Source: Rhyzopertha dominica (lineage: Eukaryota > Arthropoda > Insecta > Coleoptera > Bostrichidae). From it: 64,000 nt of DNA. Made by a program: the position numbers and the translations under genes. Below the pieces are notes generated by a model. It was not told where the DNA came from. It saw only the letters and a program-made list of their open reading frames with translations, and did no database searches. Each line of letters begins with the position of its first letter. The first letter of the stretch is position 1. Below are positions 11,691 to 24,418 of the stretch, piece after piece. Where the stretch lies: positions 54,581,325 to 54,645,324 of the forward strand of contig QCXZ01000064.1 of the NCBI GenBank assembly GCA_025024175.1, given 5' to 3'.

Positions 11691-11969
11691 CTTAGTGGAG
11701 ACTAACTTTTTTGAGCACCGTATTCATTGCAAAAATATCCATGCTGAGGAGTCTGGCATCGTCCAATGTGCTTTAAGTATTACGAGTTGTATAATACACT
11801 CTTTGACAAGAGCTAAGTCGTGTTTAGGGAATTTTATTATTATCATGCGCTTTATCGTGCGCATCCAGCTTTGTTGGACGGGAAAGGTTCCTTCGTTTTG
11901 GTAAACCTTGACATACCGGAGAATAATGCAGGTAAGCCGGTACGGACATTATTAGTTTGTCCTGTCTTC

Positions 11970-12190
11970 ATAGCTTGAGAACGACTCAACGAATCGGGCT
12001 CGTTGATGACTCGTTGGATAGATCGTGGTCTAACGATGATCAGCATGCACTTGGTCCCCCATAAATGTGCCCTTCATTGATTTTTCTTAAATATGTGGAA
12101 AACGACTCAAAGAATCAGGACGTTGAATATGTCTTGTCCCAAAGACGATCAATATGTACTTAACCCACAGAAAAATGCGCTTTCACCGAA
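11970..12190. repeat. Imperfect tandem duplication, about 125 bp unit
   Basis: Two adjacent diverged units start AACGACTCAACGAATCGGG (11,981) and AACGACTCAAAGAATCAGG (12,101). Each continues through GTTGA, ACGATCA and ATGCACTTGG-like/ATGTACTTAA-like sequence and ends near AAATGTGCCCTTCA/AAATGCGCTTTCA. No gene is visible around it; 12,190-12,870 is unassigned. Confidence 0.5.
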
Positions 12191-12873
12191 AAGCTCCATC
12201 TATATGTATTTCTAGAGTTTGCATATTTCTAATGATATCTGCGTTACGGCTCTGAAAGAGCTTATATAATACAATACAAAAAAGTTTGTTGTTTCCACTT
12301 TATATTATATTATGAAGTTATGTCCTTCTAGTACTTCATAAGCTGGCTTAGACCACCCTTGGCTAAGATGACGAACAGCAAAATCAGTAGGTTTACATTC
12401 GGCGATAATTTAACCTCAACTTGTTGATTGAAACTGACATGGAGTACCTATGTGCAGTATCTGACGATTGAGATTGCAACCCATGCGTTTACCTCGGAAT
12501 ATACACCTCATAAACTTGCCAAATATTTTGTTGAAGAGCTGAAAAGCATTTACGTAGGAAACAGTTCAAAATTACCATACCTAGTTTAAAAAACATGGTA
12601 CACAGATTTCTACAATTATTATTTTAAAATTATTCTTGAGGACACAGTTAAACGAGTATTTGTAAAATATAAAGGGAAAGAACTCGATCGCAGTGATAAG
12701 TTATAGAAGTATAGTCTTAAATACAATCTGTTTCCGCCTTGTAATTGTCGAAGAAATTATCAACTCTTGTTAATGAAGACATAACACGCTTAATTCATTC
12801 CCACTTCTGGCTACTTACATTTGGTTTTCCTTAGTAAACATGTTTCTCTCGAAAACATAAGATAATAATACGA

Positions 12874-13760
<887 letters not shown>

Positions 13761-13918
13761 ATATACTTTCCCTGCCAAGGTTTGTAAAAATATGTTTCGC
13801 ATACAACTGGAGTGAAAACAGATTGTCTTATAACTCAACGTACACAATCAAAATTCCTATACTATTGATAGGCATTAAAAACATGCTTCAGAGAAAAACA
13901 AGAGCTATTAAAGACAAT

Positions 13919-14320
13919 ATACAGGGTTTCTATAAATGATTCGTGCAACGAGGGTCGCGTTGATTTCTGATTTATTTGTGCCACATTTTTGTATTTGCTG
14001 CCAAGCTACAAAAACACAATATACTGTCAACTGTCATATACTGTATTGAAGGTTGCAGATAAAGTTATAGCCACCAAATAGATGGTTTTATAAAGATTTT
14101 CCAACAATTTACAGCTATATTTTTCTTTCAAAGGTAAGTAATAGCAATAACTTGACTGTACGAAGCTACACAGCATTCTTTAATATACACAACTATCTCC
14201 CTCATTTGTTGCGGTCGCCTCATCTCAGACATGGCTTTATAACTTCAACTATTTTCCACAAATTTGAAAGCATACGCAATGTATCCCTTTCTAAATTGCG
14301 CCTGTAAGAAATCAAAATGG
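13919..14320. repeat. Copy of the 0.7 kb TA-flanked repeat family (5' half)
   Basis: Begins TACAGGGTTTCTATAAATGA, the same end as 51,565-51,584, and then tracks 61,963-62,310 through ACAATATACTGTCA, GTCATATACTGTA, GAAGGTTGCAGATA, GATTTTCCAACAATTTAC, CAAAGGTAAGTAATA and TACGAAGCTACACA. The other end is not recognised. Confidence 0.6.
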
Positions 14321-16229
14321 CATTAAAGGACTTTGAAGAGTGCGAAGATTGTATATCTTAAAAAAGAACACAAATATCTTGTACACTAGCACGTCGGTTC
14401 TTTTGTGATGATAAAGAAAATGAATGTTTCAATGTTTCTGTGTGGATGTACAAAAGTTATTTGATTATATCAAAATATGCCGCTCAAAAATGTATCTATT
14501 TTGTTTAGTAGGTTTGTAGCTTTTAATAAAACCTTTGCTCTAGTTGGTAAGGCGAAACATGGAATAAGTCTATACGAAGAGGTTCAAGTGAAGATGTTAC
14601 TTTGGCTTATTGTTGCACAATAATAATAACTGACCATTGCAGACCTCAAAACAAAAATTGGATACTGTATTCTGCAATGGTTCTTGTAGTAAATTTCGAA
14701 AACTGAACGTGCTTTTATTAAACTTCGCTATTATTAGCACACAGAATCTAAAGTTTCATTTCTGGCATATCTAAGGACTGTTTCAGGTTATAAGTATAAG
14801 TAAGAATTTCATACTAATTTAAATTAAAGGAGTTTGGTTATTACTATGCACCACTTATTCGGTTATTACGAACTCATTTCTGCTTAGTGGATAAACCTGT
14901 ATAATACCTCGGCAATTAAATTGCAAACTCTGACTGGATCGGACATAAATTGAAATACTTTAAATTTTACGGCTGAAATAAATATCGCCTTCGTAATTGT
15001 GTAACCCCGAAACGACTGCATTCGGTTATCTCGAAAGTTCTTTGTGCAATTTCAGTTGCCTTCGTCCTTGTCTTTTATTTGCCATTTTCAGTTCAGTGCA
15101 GCAGCATAAAAAACGACTATTAATTAACAGATATTTTTAGGTTTCCGAACACAAGCGGGCGGCTCAACAATTACAACCATAGCAATCATTGGGAGGAACT
15201 GATAGAAATAAAAGAAATGCTTTTAAAAGGCATATTTTATTAACCGCGATCTCATTAGCGCGCTCTTCGAAAAAAACGTCAGCTTTTTAACTACAGAAGT
15301 AAAAACGTGTAGATTGACTGAGGTTGTTTACGAAATCATCGACAGACACAGCAACAGATGGAATTTTATCCACGTTTAATACACAATAATGATAAGTTAG
15401 TTACTTAAAGTTCACAACCCCTTTAACTAGTTTTCTTATTATATTTAAGGCCTTGAAATTAAATCTGAGCTCGCTGGTAACAATCTACAAACTTTCAGCT
15501 CGGTGGTGTTGAAGCGGTAATCTCGGTAGGCCTTGGGTTGTCAAACCTCTGATGAACGTACTGGGCCCCGAATTCCGAGAATTCTTCAGCTGCGGTGCTG
15601 TGAGGTTATTTTTATTGGCTTTTAGTTACTTATAAATTTGGTATTGTTAATTAGCCAATTTTTCACGACTTATCTAATTAAAATTCGAGCGGGTATACAT
15701 GTTTGATTTTATTTCATCACAAAAGTCGAACGCTGTTTAAATTTATCTCCGCAAGCCGCTACTTTATATTCATTTTGCATTAATTATTATTAAGGTTACT
15801 ATTAATTTGTTTGAGTCTAGGGAATAATTTCTTTTTTTTTGGGATACGTTGAATGGATTCAAAGGTGCAAAGATAACAATTTGTTTTTTTTGACAAAAGA
15901 TATAATTATCTAGTAAGTGTTGAATGAACGTCTTATTTATTGTTTTGTAGTATTGGACCAGAAATACAAATTTTTATGTTATGTTAAGATTAACGCTTTA
16001 ATTTTTTGTCTTAAAATGTTTGTAAATTACATCTATGAAAAAATGTTAAAGTTAANTTATTCATTTCTATAACTGTTCTTGTATCAATAAAAAGCCTAAC
16101 AGAATATTGCATGTTTGAAAAAATATTTACGTATTTTAGGCCTGGTTTTGCATTCAATTAATTTTTAATGCAAGTATGGGGTGACATTAAAGTAGATATA
16201 TAATTACTAATAATCTTGTCTATCTATTT
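14321..16229. other. Unassigned AT-rich intergenic DNA
   Basis: No reading frame, RNA gene or repeat boundary that I can support. One N at 16,056. Confidence 0.45.
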
Positions 16230-17660
16230 GTGGAGAGTAAACGAGCTTAACAGTAATAATTAATGAATCACATACAATAGTCGTCAAAAAAACACTGTTT
16301 AAAATATTGACAAAAAAACACTGTTTAAAATAAATGCCTCAAACATTTGTTTAAAACAAAGTTTTAAACAGAAGCGTTGTTTTAAACAAGTTTAAAACAT
16401 TTTGTTTTAATCATGCCAACCCTGACTCGTATCTGTGGCGTTTTCGTTGAACATTGGTTAAATATTTGAAAATATGGTAGACAAGATTTTGGCTCTCTTG
16501 GTTCTTTTGTACGACATATGTACCTTCGTAGAATTTGGAAAAATCCGCACAATATTAATAAGTTGTAGGTCAGAATTAGAACGATGATGCTTCCTAGTAG
16601 CGATAGAGCTGTGGTGTACCACGATGCCTGTTAATTTGATGGGGTCTAGGTGTATTTCGTTGACAGTAATATCTTCCTGGAGTTTGATGCAGCAATCATC
16701 TTCATCGATGTCAATGAACGGAATTTCGGTTGTCTCGTAGAGAACGCCATAGTTCCGTTGTTGCCATTAGATTCCTGATTTTGCAGGTTTTCGGAATAGA
16801 TTTTGTTGTTTTTCTGAAGAGCTTGATTTCGCAGTCTTCGGCTTCATTTTTCTTTGTGATTGGTAGATTCTTGCAGAGCCAATACGTATAGTTTACTTCA
16901 TAGACTTTTAAATCTTCCATTAAACAAAGCAGATTTTGGCAATATCCTTATCATTCAACTTGTAAGTTTTATTCGACAACAAAGTTTTGATGAACAGAAA
17001 TTATATTCAAACCATGCACGAAAGATTCAGTTGTTAAGTTTTGTGCATAAATATATTCTAATCTACATCAGGCGTATATACATATCTTTTTTTAACGAAA
17101 GGGCCCACTTCCTCCCCAAACCCCCGAAAATTTTCAATAATTGGACGTGTGCAATGTAAATACGGCTTTTTTGAATACCAAGGTGGCCATGGAAAACGCC
17201 GAGAAATCAGTCACACAGCTAAGCGTCAGTAGCCCTGGAAAGCCCTGCGTGTGTTTGCAGCTTCCCAAATTTTCACAAAAATTGGGTGGAAAATTCGGAC
17301 CGCGGTGTGAAACAGACCGTTTCGTAGTGATTTAGTGACGTGGTGCTTCGACTAATCTAGTTTTGACCACCTTATCGGGTTAGCATGGGAAGAGATACCG
17401 GTGAGTTTTGTTATTAGTTTTTATCGCGTAGGAATCGCGTTGAAACACCTTGTATAGGTAAATTACGCACTTGTTCGTTGCGTATATGTGACTGTAGTTT
17501 CGAAATTCGTTTAAATAGGATGGTTTAATTAAGTTTTGTACGATGAATGCTCGGTCCAGTTCAAAACACGGTAAAAAACTTGCATGGATGCGGAGGTAAA
17601 AACGCTACGACGCGGTGCTGGTTTTTTCATACGCCAGCGGTCGTCAAACGGTTAAATAAA
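16230..17660. repeat. Unclassified repeat, copy A
   Basis: Two blocks shared with 22.58-23.76 kb. Block Z (about 16,235-16,410) is rich in TTTAAAC/GTTTAAA words. Block X (about 16,720-17,660) contains CGCCATAGTTCCG, a reverse-strand 69-codon frame starting MEDLKVYEVNYTYWLCKNLP (16,711-16,920), and a forward frame at 17,189-17,335. In copy A the order is Z then X; in copy B it is X then Z. I do not recognise the element class. Confidence 0.6.
17189..17335 (+). CDS. Small ORF conserved between two repeat copies
   Basis: A 48-residue frame starting MENAEKSVTQLSVSSPGKP, ending PRCETDRFVVI. The second repeat copy at 23,064-23,209 keeps the same frame with the same start, length and stop. The changes seen include T-Q to T-R, KP-C to KP-G and C-L to C-V. 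A splice-donor-like CCGGTGAGT follows about 65 bp downstream of the stop in both copies. It contains no domain I know. It could be a 5' exon of a transposon gene, or simply a frame preserved because the copies are young. Confidence 0.25.
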   Translation: MENAEKSVTQLSVSSPGKPCVCLQLPKFSQKLGGKFGPRCETDRFVVI

Positions 17661-18109
17661 CTAAAACTGTTTGTTTTACTTATACGGCATTGGATTTTTA
17701 GTATTGTAGTTAGCTTTGCTCACATAGGTAAATGCTTTCAATATTTTCGTTATGTTGGATATCCAAAATCTAAATACCAGCACAGAGGTTTTAAAACACA
17801 ATTCAGTACTTTTTATATGTATCACCATAATAAACAAGAACTACGTAGGAGGTTTCTACACTGCAATTTTTTTTGTCGCTATTTAATTCATTTATTTACG
17901 TATAAATCTATTCCATGTGACACTGATCTGACCTATATATTATATGTTTGTAAATCACTATTGCCGTCTACTTCTTCCACAAAAATACTTATAAAGCAAG
18001 TTTTAATGGCACGATCAAGGTTTTTAATAATGAGTGGAATTAACAATAAATCCCAATGTTGAGTTGGCAATTCGAGTTTCGTTAATGATATAATTTGTTG
18101 ATTATATAT

Positions 18110-18430
18110 TATATATTATATTTCCTGATGCATGGAAGATTTCTGTTGTCAGGCCGCAAACCAAACTACCCGTTTCCACAGAGCTTAAGGGCACCAGGCC
18201 CATTAACATTTTACCAATTCCTTCAAAAGTAGACTTTTCAAGAGCATTCGATACTGTTAATTATCAGATACTTTACGCTATTTTGGAACATATTGTTATT
18301 GGGCAAGCAGTTTTATTTATATAATAGACTTCAGTCTGTTAATTTAGATGGCAATTTTTCTGCTTACGGTGGTAGTGTGGTGTCCCTCAGGGCTCTGTGT
18401 TAGGACACAGATATACATCTGTAATAACCA
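18110..18430 (+). pseudogene. Decayed LINE RT fragment
   Basis: Plus-strand pieces of a non-LTR RT in frame order: FPDAWKISVVRPQTKLPV, then ELKGTRPINILP, VDFSRAFDTVNYQILYAILE (motif A region) and GVPQGSVLG-like sequence (motif B). Internal deletions bring these motifs much closer together than in an intact RT, and there are stops (for example after the ILEHIV region). It lies directly downstream of repeat copy A. Motif C is not present. Confidence 0.7.
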
Positions 18431-19680
18431 AAAACGACAGATATCCATAATATAAACATTAGATGCAAAGACGCTATTACTGTACCAAAACATAATCATA
18501 CTTTTTTATTCGCAGCTTTCCGTACAGAATATAAAAGATCTACAACTCGCTCCCAGTAAAACTAATAAATAGGGACTAGACTTATTTAAAATAAAACTAC
18601 AACAATCTATTTAAATAAAACTGAACAGTTCTGATTGATATTTACTAATTCTTCTTGTAAATATTTTTTTCACCTATACATCGTTCATCTAAATTGAGAT
18701 AACTGCTTTTTTTCGTTTTCTATTGTTTCTCACCTCCACGGATCTCATCAATAATAACTTAATACACAGGTATATATGCGTAAAATTCTAACTTTTTTTT
18801 TTAAACGGTTGAGTGGAAGAGAAGGGCGATGCCGCTAATCATAAGTGTCATTTCCCACTAAAATTTGCCGTTTTGCCCTGCTACGAATCCTGCTATTCAG
18901 AGTCATAATAATGCTATTATGTACATCAATGTAGTGAGCAAATAAGGACGAATTATTATTATGGTTATTACTAATTATTATGTTTCTAAATATACTTTTT
19001 TGAGCATAGTCAGTATTTATAAAAAACACAGATCGAGGACGTACGCCCTCATACAAACAATCAATCTTTAAAGAGAATATAAAGTTATGTGGTATTTGGA
19101 AATGACATCTCGAAGGAGATAGACATGTCTAAAATCCGCATTCGATTGTTAATATGTACATAGTATACACATGATATACTTACAAAAATCAATGCTTCAG
19201 TATGCCATGAAACATGATACATTAGGACCTTAGTCTCTGGATGATGGTTCAGTGCATTGTCAATAGCTGCAAAAAAATAATTAATCAATAGTTTCCTAGT
19301 TAGGTAGGCACATAGTCAAAAAGGATATTTCACCCTACGCGTTGTCCCGACTTTGCCCCTAAAAAGTTATCCAAATCGGTATAAGCTTTTTTGCATCTTT
19401 TGCTTGAATTTAGCTATTTTTATTTAAAAAAGAACGGCCAAGTCACGTACTAACTATTTAGATCATAAAATAGTCTACAGTAAAAGAATGCTTCAATCGA
19501 ATGTAGAATTGATGAAAAAAATGAAGCTTTATACATTTCATTACACTGCGACTTTTTGGGTCACCCACGTATGCACTAATCGCTCAAAAAGATAAAACAG
19601 GAATCTTTACAAACCATGTCTCCAAAAATTTAAACCCAAAACAGGCCTCTTTTAAATTTTCTCCGCTAAATAAAATACTC
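18431..19680. other. Unassigned intergenic DNA
   Basis: Nothing supported. Short frames at 18,835 and 19,085 on the minus strand have no domains. Confidence 0.45.
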
Positions 19681-19689
19681 CTAGTGTTT

Positions 19690-21119
19690 ACGTTCTTGCG
19701 AGCACTTTTTGCGGCGTATCCGGGCGTACGTAAGCAATTATTGGGCAAAAAAGGACCGGTCCATTCGCGGACCGGGTGAAGTAGCTTTTAATGCGTCGTT
19801 TATTGAATTAGTATCGCCGATGATAACTGTGCGTGATGATGTGCCGGTGAATACGGGGTGTTTTTCAAGATTCGTTTTCGAAATTATTGACTTTTGAGTG
19901 TTAGTGACGTGTGTGGACTGGTGGAGGAACACTGTAAGCGATGCTTTCTACATGATGCTATACGTGCGATCGAAATTTTCGCTAGCTGGAAGCTTTGAAG
20001 AATTTCATAACTTAAGTGAACTCTGAAACAATCAAGCACGTAGGTCGAAATGCAAATTCGCACGAAATAGATTTTTGAAAAACACAATGTAGTCTCGTTA
20101 GATAGCATACGTTTATTAATTTTTTTATAATGAAACACCATTATTCTTAAAGAAAAAATACGTAAACCATAAGCTTAAATTTAATTTTCTTGTGTAATTC
20201 TTTAATTGTCATACAAAATTATTTTTGCATGCTTCATAAATCATACGTCGTATAAAATTTGCCCGATCATCTTTGAAAACCTTCGATGAACCAACGTCTT
20301 TTCGCACTTTTCTGTCCTAAATTCCGTTACAGCTATACCATTTACAGTTGATTATGAAATTTTGATCATCATTCTACTGGCTTTTGCGATAGCCCCACTT
20401 TCTCCCTCTCGATTAATCGCTTAATCGACGATTGATTATAATATTCCTCTTTTTGTAAAGGAAATTTGAATACTTATTGAAAAAACATAATACTAAAAAT
20501 GAAATAAATTATTGACATGATAGTTTTACAATTCATAAAATTTAGTTAATTTTGCCTACCTTTGTACATGTTTCTAATATATTTTTTTGATTGTTCCAGG
20601 TGTGTAGTGTTGTGTTAGTGCCAATCAGTGCCAGATGTGGATCAAGAGGAGCCAAAAGCTGCGGTCTTAACCAGGCACTGTGAGTTTCTCAAATTCATTT
20701 TTTTTCCTGAAAAGTAACACCTATTTTTTGTTTCAGGCAGTGGGAGCAGTTACTGCTGTGTCTGGTTGGGTGAGTCAATGAAAATTAGCTGTTTTGCACG
20801 CGTTTTTGATTATTTGTATGTTGGGTCGCGTAAACGTTACTATACAAGGGCGTGCGTTAGGGGAAGGGGGCGTGACAGTGTAGTGCCTTGTTTTAATGTA
20901 GGTAAGTAATTATGAAATGTTATATTTATATCGTAATCTCTCGTTTTCAGCAAAATTTTCACAAAACACTCGTAAGTGAATGAAGCTATCACTTCACGAA
21001 TAATAACAAAACCTAACGCTAGTTTCTTTTTGTTTCAGGAGATATTCAACGAATCTGATGGTTACAACGGACTTTTTGAGTTAATTAGTTATGTACATGT
21101 TAGGAAGCAATAAAATAAA
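19690..21119 (+). other. Candidate small spliced transcript
   Basis: A chain of good splice signals on the plus strand. A possible first exon ends at 19,933 (AACACT|GTAAGC) or at 19,729 (GCGTAC|GTAAGC). Then come 20,600-20,679 (TTGTTCCAG acceptor, GTGAGT donor), 20,737-20,769 (TTGTTTCAG acceptor, GTGAGT donor) and a last exon from 21,039 (TTGTTTCAG) with AATAAA at 21,109 and 21,114. Joined, the three downstream exons share one open frame of about 52 codons (starting VCSVVLVPISARCG, ending TTDFLS then TAA). No ATG-led start joins on without an in-frame stop, and no domain is recognised, so a short protein, a lncRNA or a transposon-derived transcript are all possible. Confidence 0.3.
20216..20406. 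repeat. Direct repeat, unit 1
   Basis: About 190 bp matching 21,354-21,557 in the same orientation. Shared pieces are CATAAATCATAC, ATCATCTTTGAAAA, TCTTTTCGCA, ATTCTACTGG and CCCCACTTTCTCC. The pair brackets the small spliced candidate. Confidence 0.6.
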
Positions 21120-21353
21120 ACAAACTGATCCCCTTCCTTAAATCATTTCTGCTTTTGAACGAGATTAATAATTGTTTTCTGAGCTTCTTCTCGCAGATTC
21201 TTCAATTAGAGTTGCCAGCTTCCAGAGTTCAGGGAACTGAACTTGTCTATGAAATTAAATCAACCAAAGGTGGGTCTATATGTATATCAATAGCTTATTA
21301 TGCTGCTCCAAATGAAATAAGGTTATATTGCTCTTGTAAAGTTTCGACTACCC

Positions 21354-21557
21354 AAAATTATTTTGTATGCCTCATAAATCATACATCGCTCGTCGTAAAC
21401 AATTTGCGTCATCATCTTTGAAAACTTTCGACGAATCAACATCTTTTCGCAAATTTCTGTCCAGAATGCCATTTACAACTATATTTCTCACATTTGATTG
21501 TGACATATTGGTCATGTCATTCTACTGGTCTTTATGATGACCCCACTTTCTCCTTGT
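21354..21557. repeat. Direct repeat, unit 2
   Basis: Partner of 20,216-20,406, with the same orientation and similar length. The two are about 75-80% alike by eye. Between 21,560 and 22,560 I see no further feature. Confidence 0.6.
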
Positions 21558-22574
21558 ACGTTTTTATGTATTTATAAACATTCAGGTTCAAGTGGTAAAT
21601 GATTATGATTCCGTTTAATCATTTTCAACATTATTGTTAAAAACATCTCCGCCATTTCGAATTCTTTAACAACTTTGACGTTGATTTCACCTTCTTGTGG
21701 GTGGGAAACTTCCACCCATTCCACGGTCTCCCCATTTTTATAATTAGTAAGAGCTATAAGTGTAGTAGTAATAACTCCTTATTGTTTTTTAACAAGCAAG
21801 TTTTAGCTTTATCTTGCACTATGTGCATTATACGTACTATTAGTATTATTTAATAATTAAATATGCTGCATCTGTCAAGTAGAATATAGTCAGTGATGCT
21901 TTCTTTATTTGTAAAATTATAGTGGCATGTTTTTCTTGTTTCGTTGTTGCTTTCTAAGACTAGAAAGTATTTAAAATTCTTGTCTTTTTTATAATAAGTC
22001 TTTAATATAAAGACACGTCGTAAATATAGGGATATTATAACTTTCCTGAAAAACAATTATTTTCAATATGGATCGCAGTACCAAAAAGAGCGTTTATAGC
22101 CTTTTCGAATGCATCTGGGAGATATACTTAACAGCCGCAACAGAAATTTCTATAGTGACTTAAAAAAGTCCTATAAAATTAAATAAAATCAATGTGCTCT
22201 ATTTGTCGCCAAATTAAGTGAAACAACTTAAGTTATTTATTTTTATATAAAAGACCATCTTGACAATAACCAACAATGAGAAAATTTGTTAAATTGTGTC
22301 TAAGGGTGGGTTAAGTTAGGAAAAAACATAAAATTAAATATTATTAAATAAGCAACTTTTTGTTAAAAAAGTAATCTTCTAAAAATCATGGCGCAAATGT
22401 TTTTATGATAAAAAATTAACACCTATAACTGCAAACTTTCTAGCATGATGGTCTCGGTGTAGGCCTTGTAATTTGCTTCGCGTTGTAGAATCCCGATTTT
22501 GGAAATGGTGATTTCTTCAGCTTAACTGTTCTTGCATATGATGGTAATCGATTGTTGGTTGGAAATAGGGAATA

Positions 22575-23760
22575 ACCATCAATGTCTCGTAGAGGATGCC
22601 ATAGTTCCGTCGTTGCCACTAGATTCCTGATTTTGCAAGTTTTCGGAATAGATTTTGTTGTTTTTCCGAAGAGCTTGATTTCGCAGTCTTTGGCTTCATT
22701 TTTCTTTTGATTGGTAGATTCTTACAGATCCAATAGGTATAGTTTACTTCACAGGCGTTTAAATCTTCCATTATATAAAGCCGATTTTGGAAATATTCTT
22801 ATCATTCAACTTGTAAGTTTTATTCGACAACAAAGTTTTGAAGAACAGAAATTATACTCAAACCATGCACGAAAGATTTAGCTGTTAAGTTTTGTGTATA
22901 AATATATTCTAATTCTACTATCTTCAGCGTATGAAATACATCATGCATAAATACATCTCTTTTTTAAACGAAAGGGCCCATTTCAGTTTTAAAACCCCGA
23001 AAATTTTCAATAATTCGACGTGTGCAATGTAAATACGGTTTTTTTTGAATACCAAGGTGGCCATGGAAAACGCCGAAAAATCAGTCACACGGCTAAGCGT
23101 CAGTAGTCCTGGAAAGCCCGGCGTGTGCGTGCAGCTTCCCAAATTTTCNCAAAAATTGGGTGGAAAGTTCGGACCGCGGTGTGAAACAGACCGTTTCGTA
23201 GTGATTTAGTNACGTGGTGCTTCGATTAATCTACTTTTGGCCACCTTATCGGTTTCGCACGGGAAGAGATACCGGTGAGTTTAGTTATTACTTTATAATG
23301 CGTAGGAATCCCGTTGAAACACCTTGTATAGGTAAATTACGGATTTGTTCGTTGCGTTTATGTGATTGTAGTTTCCAAATTCGTTTAAATAGGATGGTTT
23401 AATTAAGTCTTGTACGATAAATGCTTCGTCTAGTTCAAAACACGGTAAAACTTACATGGTTAGGGCGGCAAAAAACGTTACGATGCGGTGCTAGTTTTTT
23501 CATACGCCAGTGGCCGTCAAACGGTTTTGTAGGCGTTTTCCACCGAATACCAAACTTTTTTATTTTTCTTGGGCAATTTTCGTCAAGTACTATTTATTTC
23601 ATTTGTGGAGGGTAAACGAGCTTAATAGTAATAATTAATGAACACACACACAATAGTCGTCAAAAAACACTGTTTAAAACATTAACAAAAAAACAAAGTT
23701 TTAAACAGAAGCGTTGTTTTAAACAAGTTTAAAACATTCTGTTTTACTAGGCTTATTTGT
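22575..23760. repeat. Unclassified repeat, copy B
   Basis: Block X (22,580-23,540) followed by block Z (23,600-23,750), matching copy A at 16.2-17.7 kb but with the two blocks in the opposite order. The reverse-strand MEDL frame is broken here by a deletion near 22,716, while the forward 48-codon frame at 23,064-23,209 is kept. Ns at 23,149 and 23,211. From 23,760 to 24,418 nothing is recognisable. Confidence 0.6.
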
Positions 23761-24418
23761 CGATTTTAGCGATAAAGAAATTTGTTTTCATTCTTTTCTT
23801 TCTCTGTCAGGCTCAATTTTTGTATTTACACTTTTCTCAACTTAGATGCAATAAATTGTACAAGCGTGATACATCTTTGAAATCAGGAAAAAATATCCTT
23901 TTCAATGAGGACCCCCCTCTTTTTACGGAGTTGAAGAAATTCCAGAAAATGCATTTTAATTACCCATAGGCCTATGCATAATTTCAGAAAAATCAGTCGA
24001 CCAGAACCTGAAATACTGTTCAAGCATTTTTCGCAAAAGCTCTTTATGGATTTTTTTTCGAATAGCTATTTTTTTACGGAAACACGGAGATGATATGTAT
24101 ATGTTAGTTACAAATTTTACATGATTTGTGAATATTAATTGCTATTAAGAACTCTGAAATGCGCTGACAAACATTATGACCAAGAGTCTGAAGGGCAATG
24201 CAAAGATTTTATCTAGTTTTCTATGATCTAATAAATTGTCACTATAGGAATATCCAACAATAATGTTTCATTACCACTCTTTTTAATGCAAATAATAATT
24301 TTACTTGATGAGAACGAGGGATCACTAGTGTGTTCTGCTTTTCAAAGATTTCTTATCTTTTGAAAAACAACGGCTCTATCGAATAATATCAGATCTTATT
24401 CAATGAAATGTCAATATA

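Noticed and set aside
16290..16410. CRISPR-like array of TTTAAAC words
   Set aside because: Irregular spacing and low complexity in a eukaryotic repeat; also present in copy B as part of a transposon-like block.
17547..18062. 171-codon plus-strand frame
   Set aside because: Begins within repeat copy A and runs into AT-rich sequence; composition rich in F, Y, K and I as expected by chance, with no motif.
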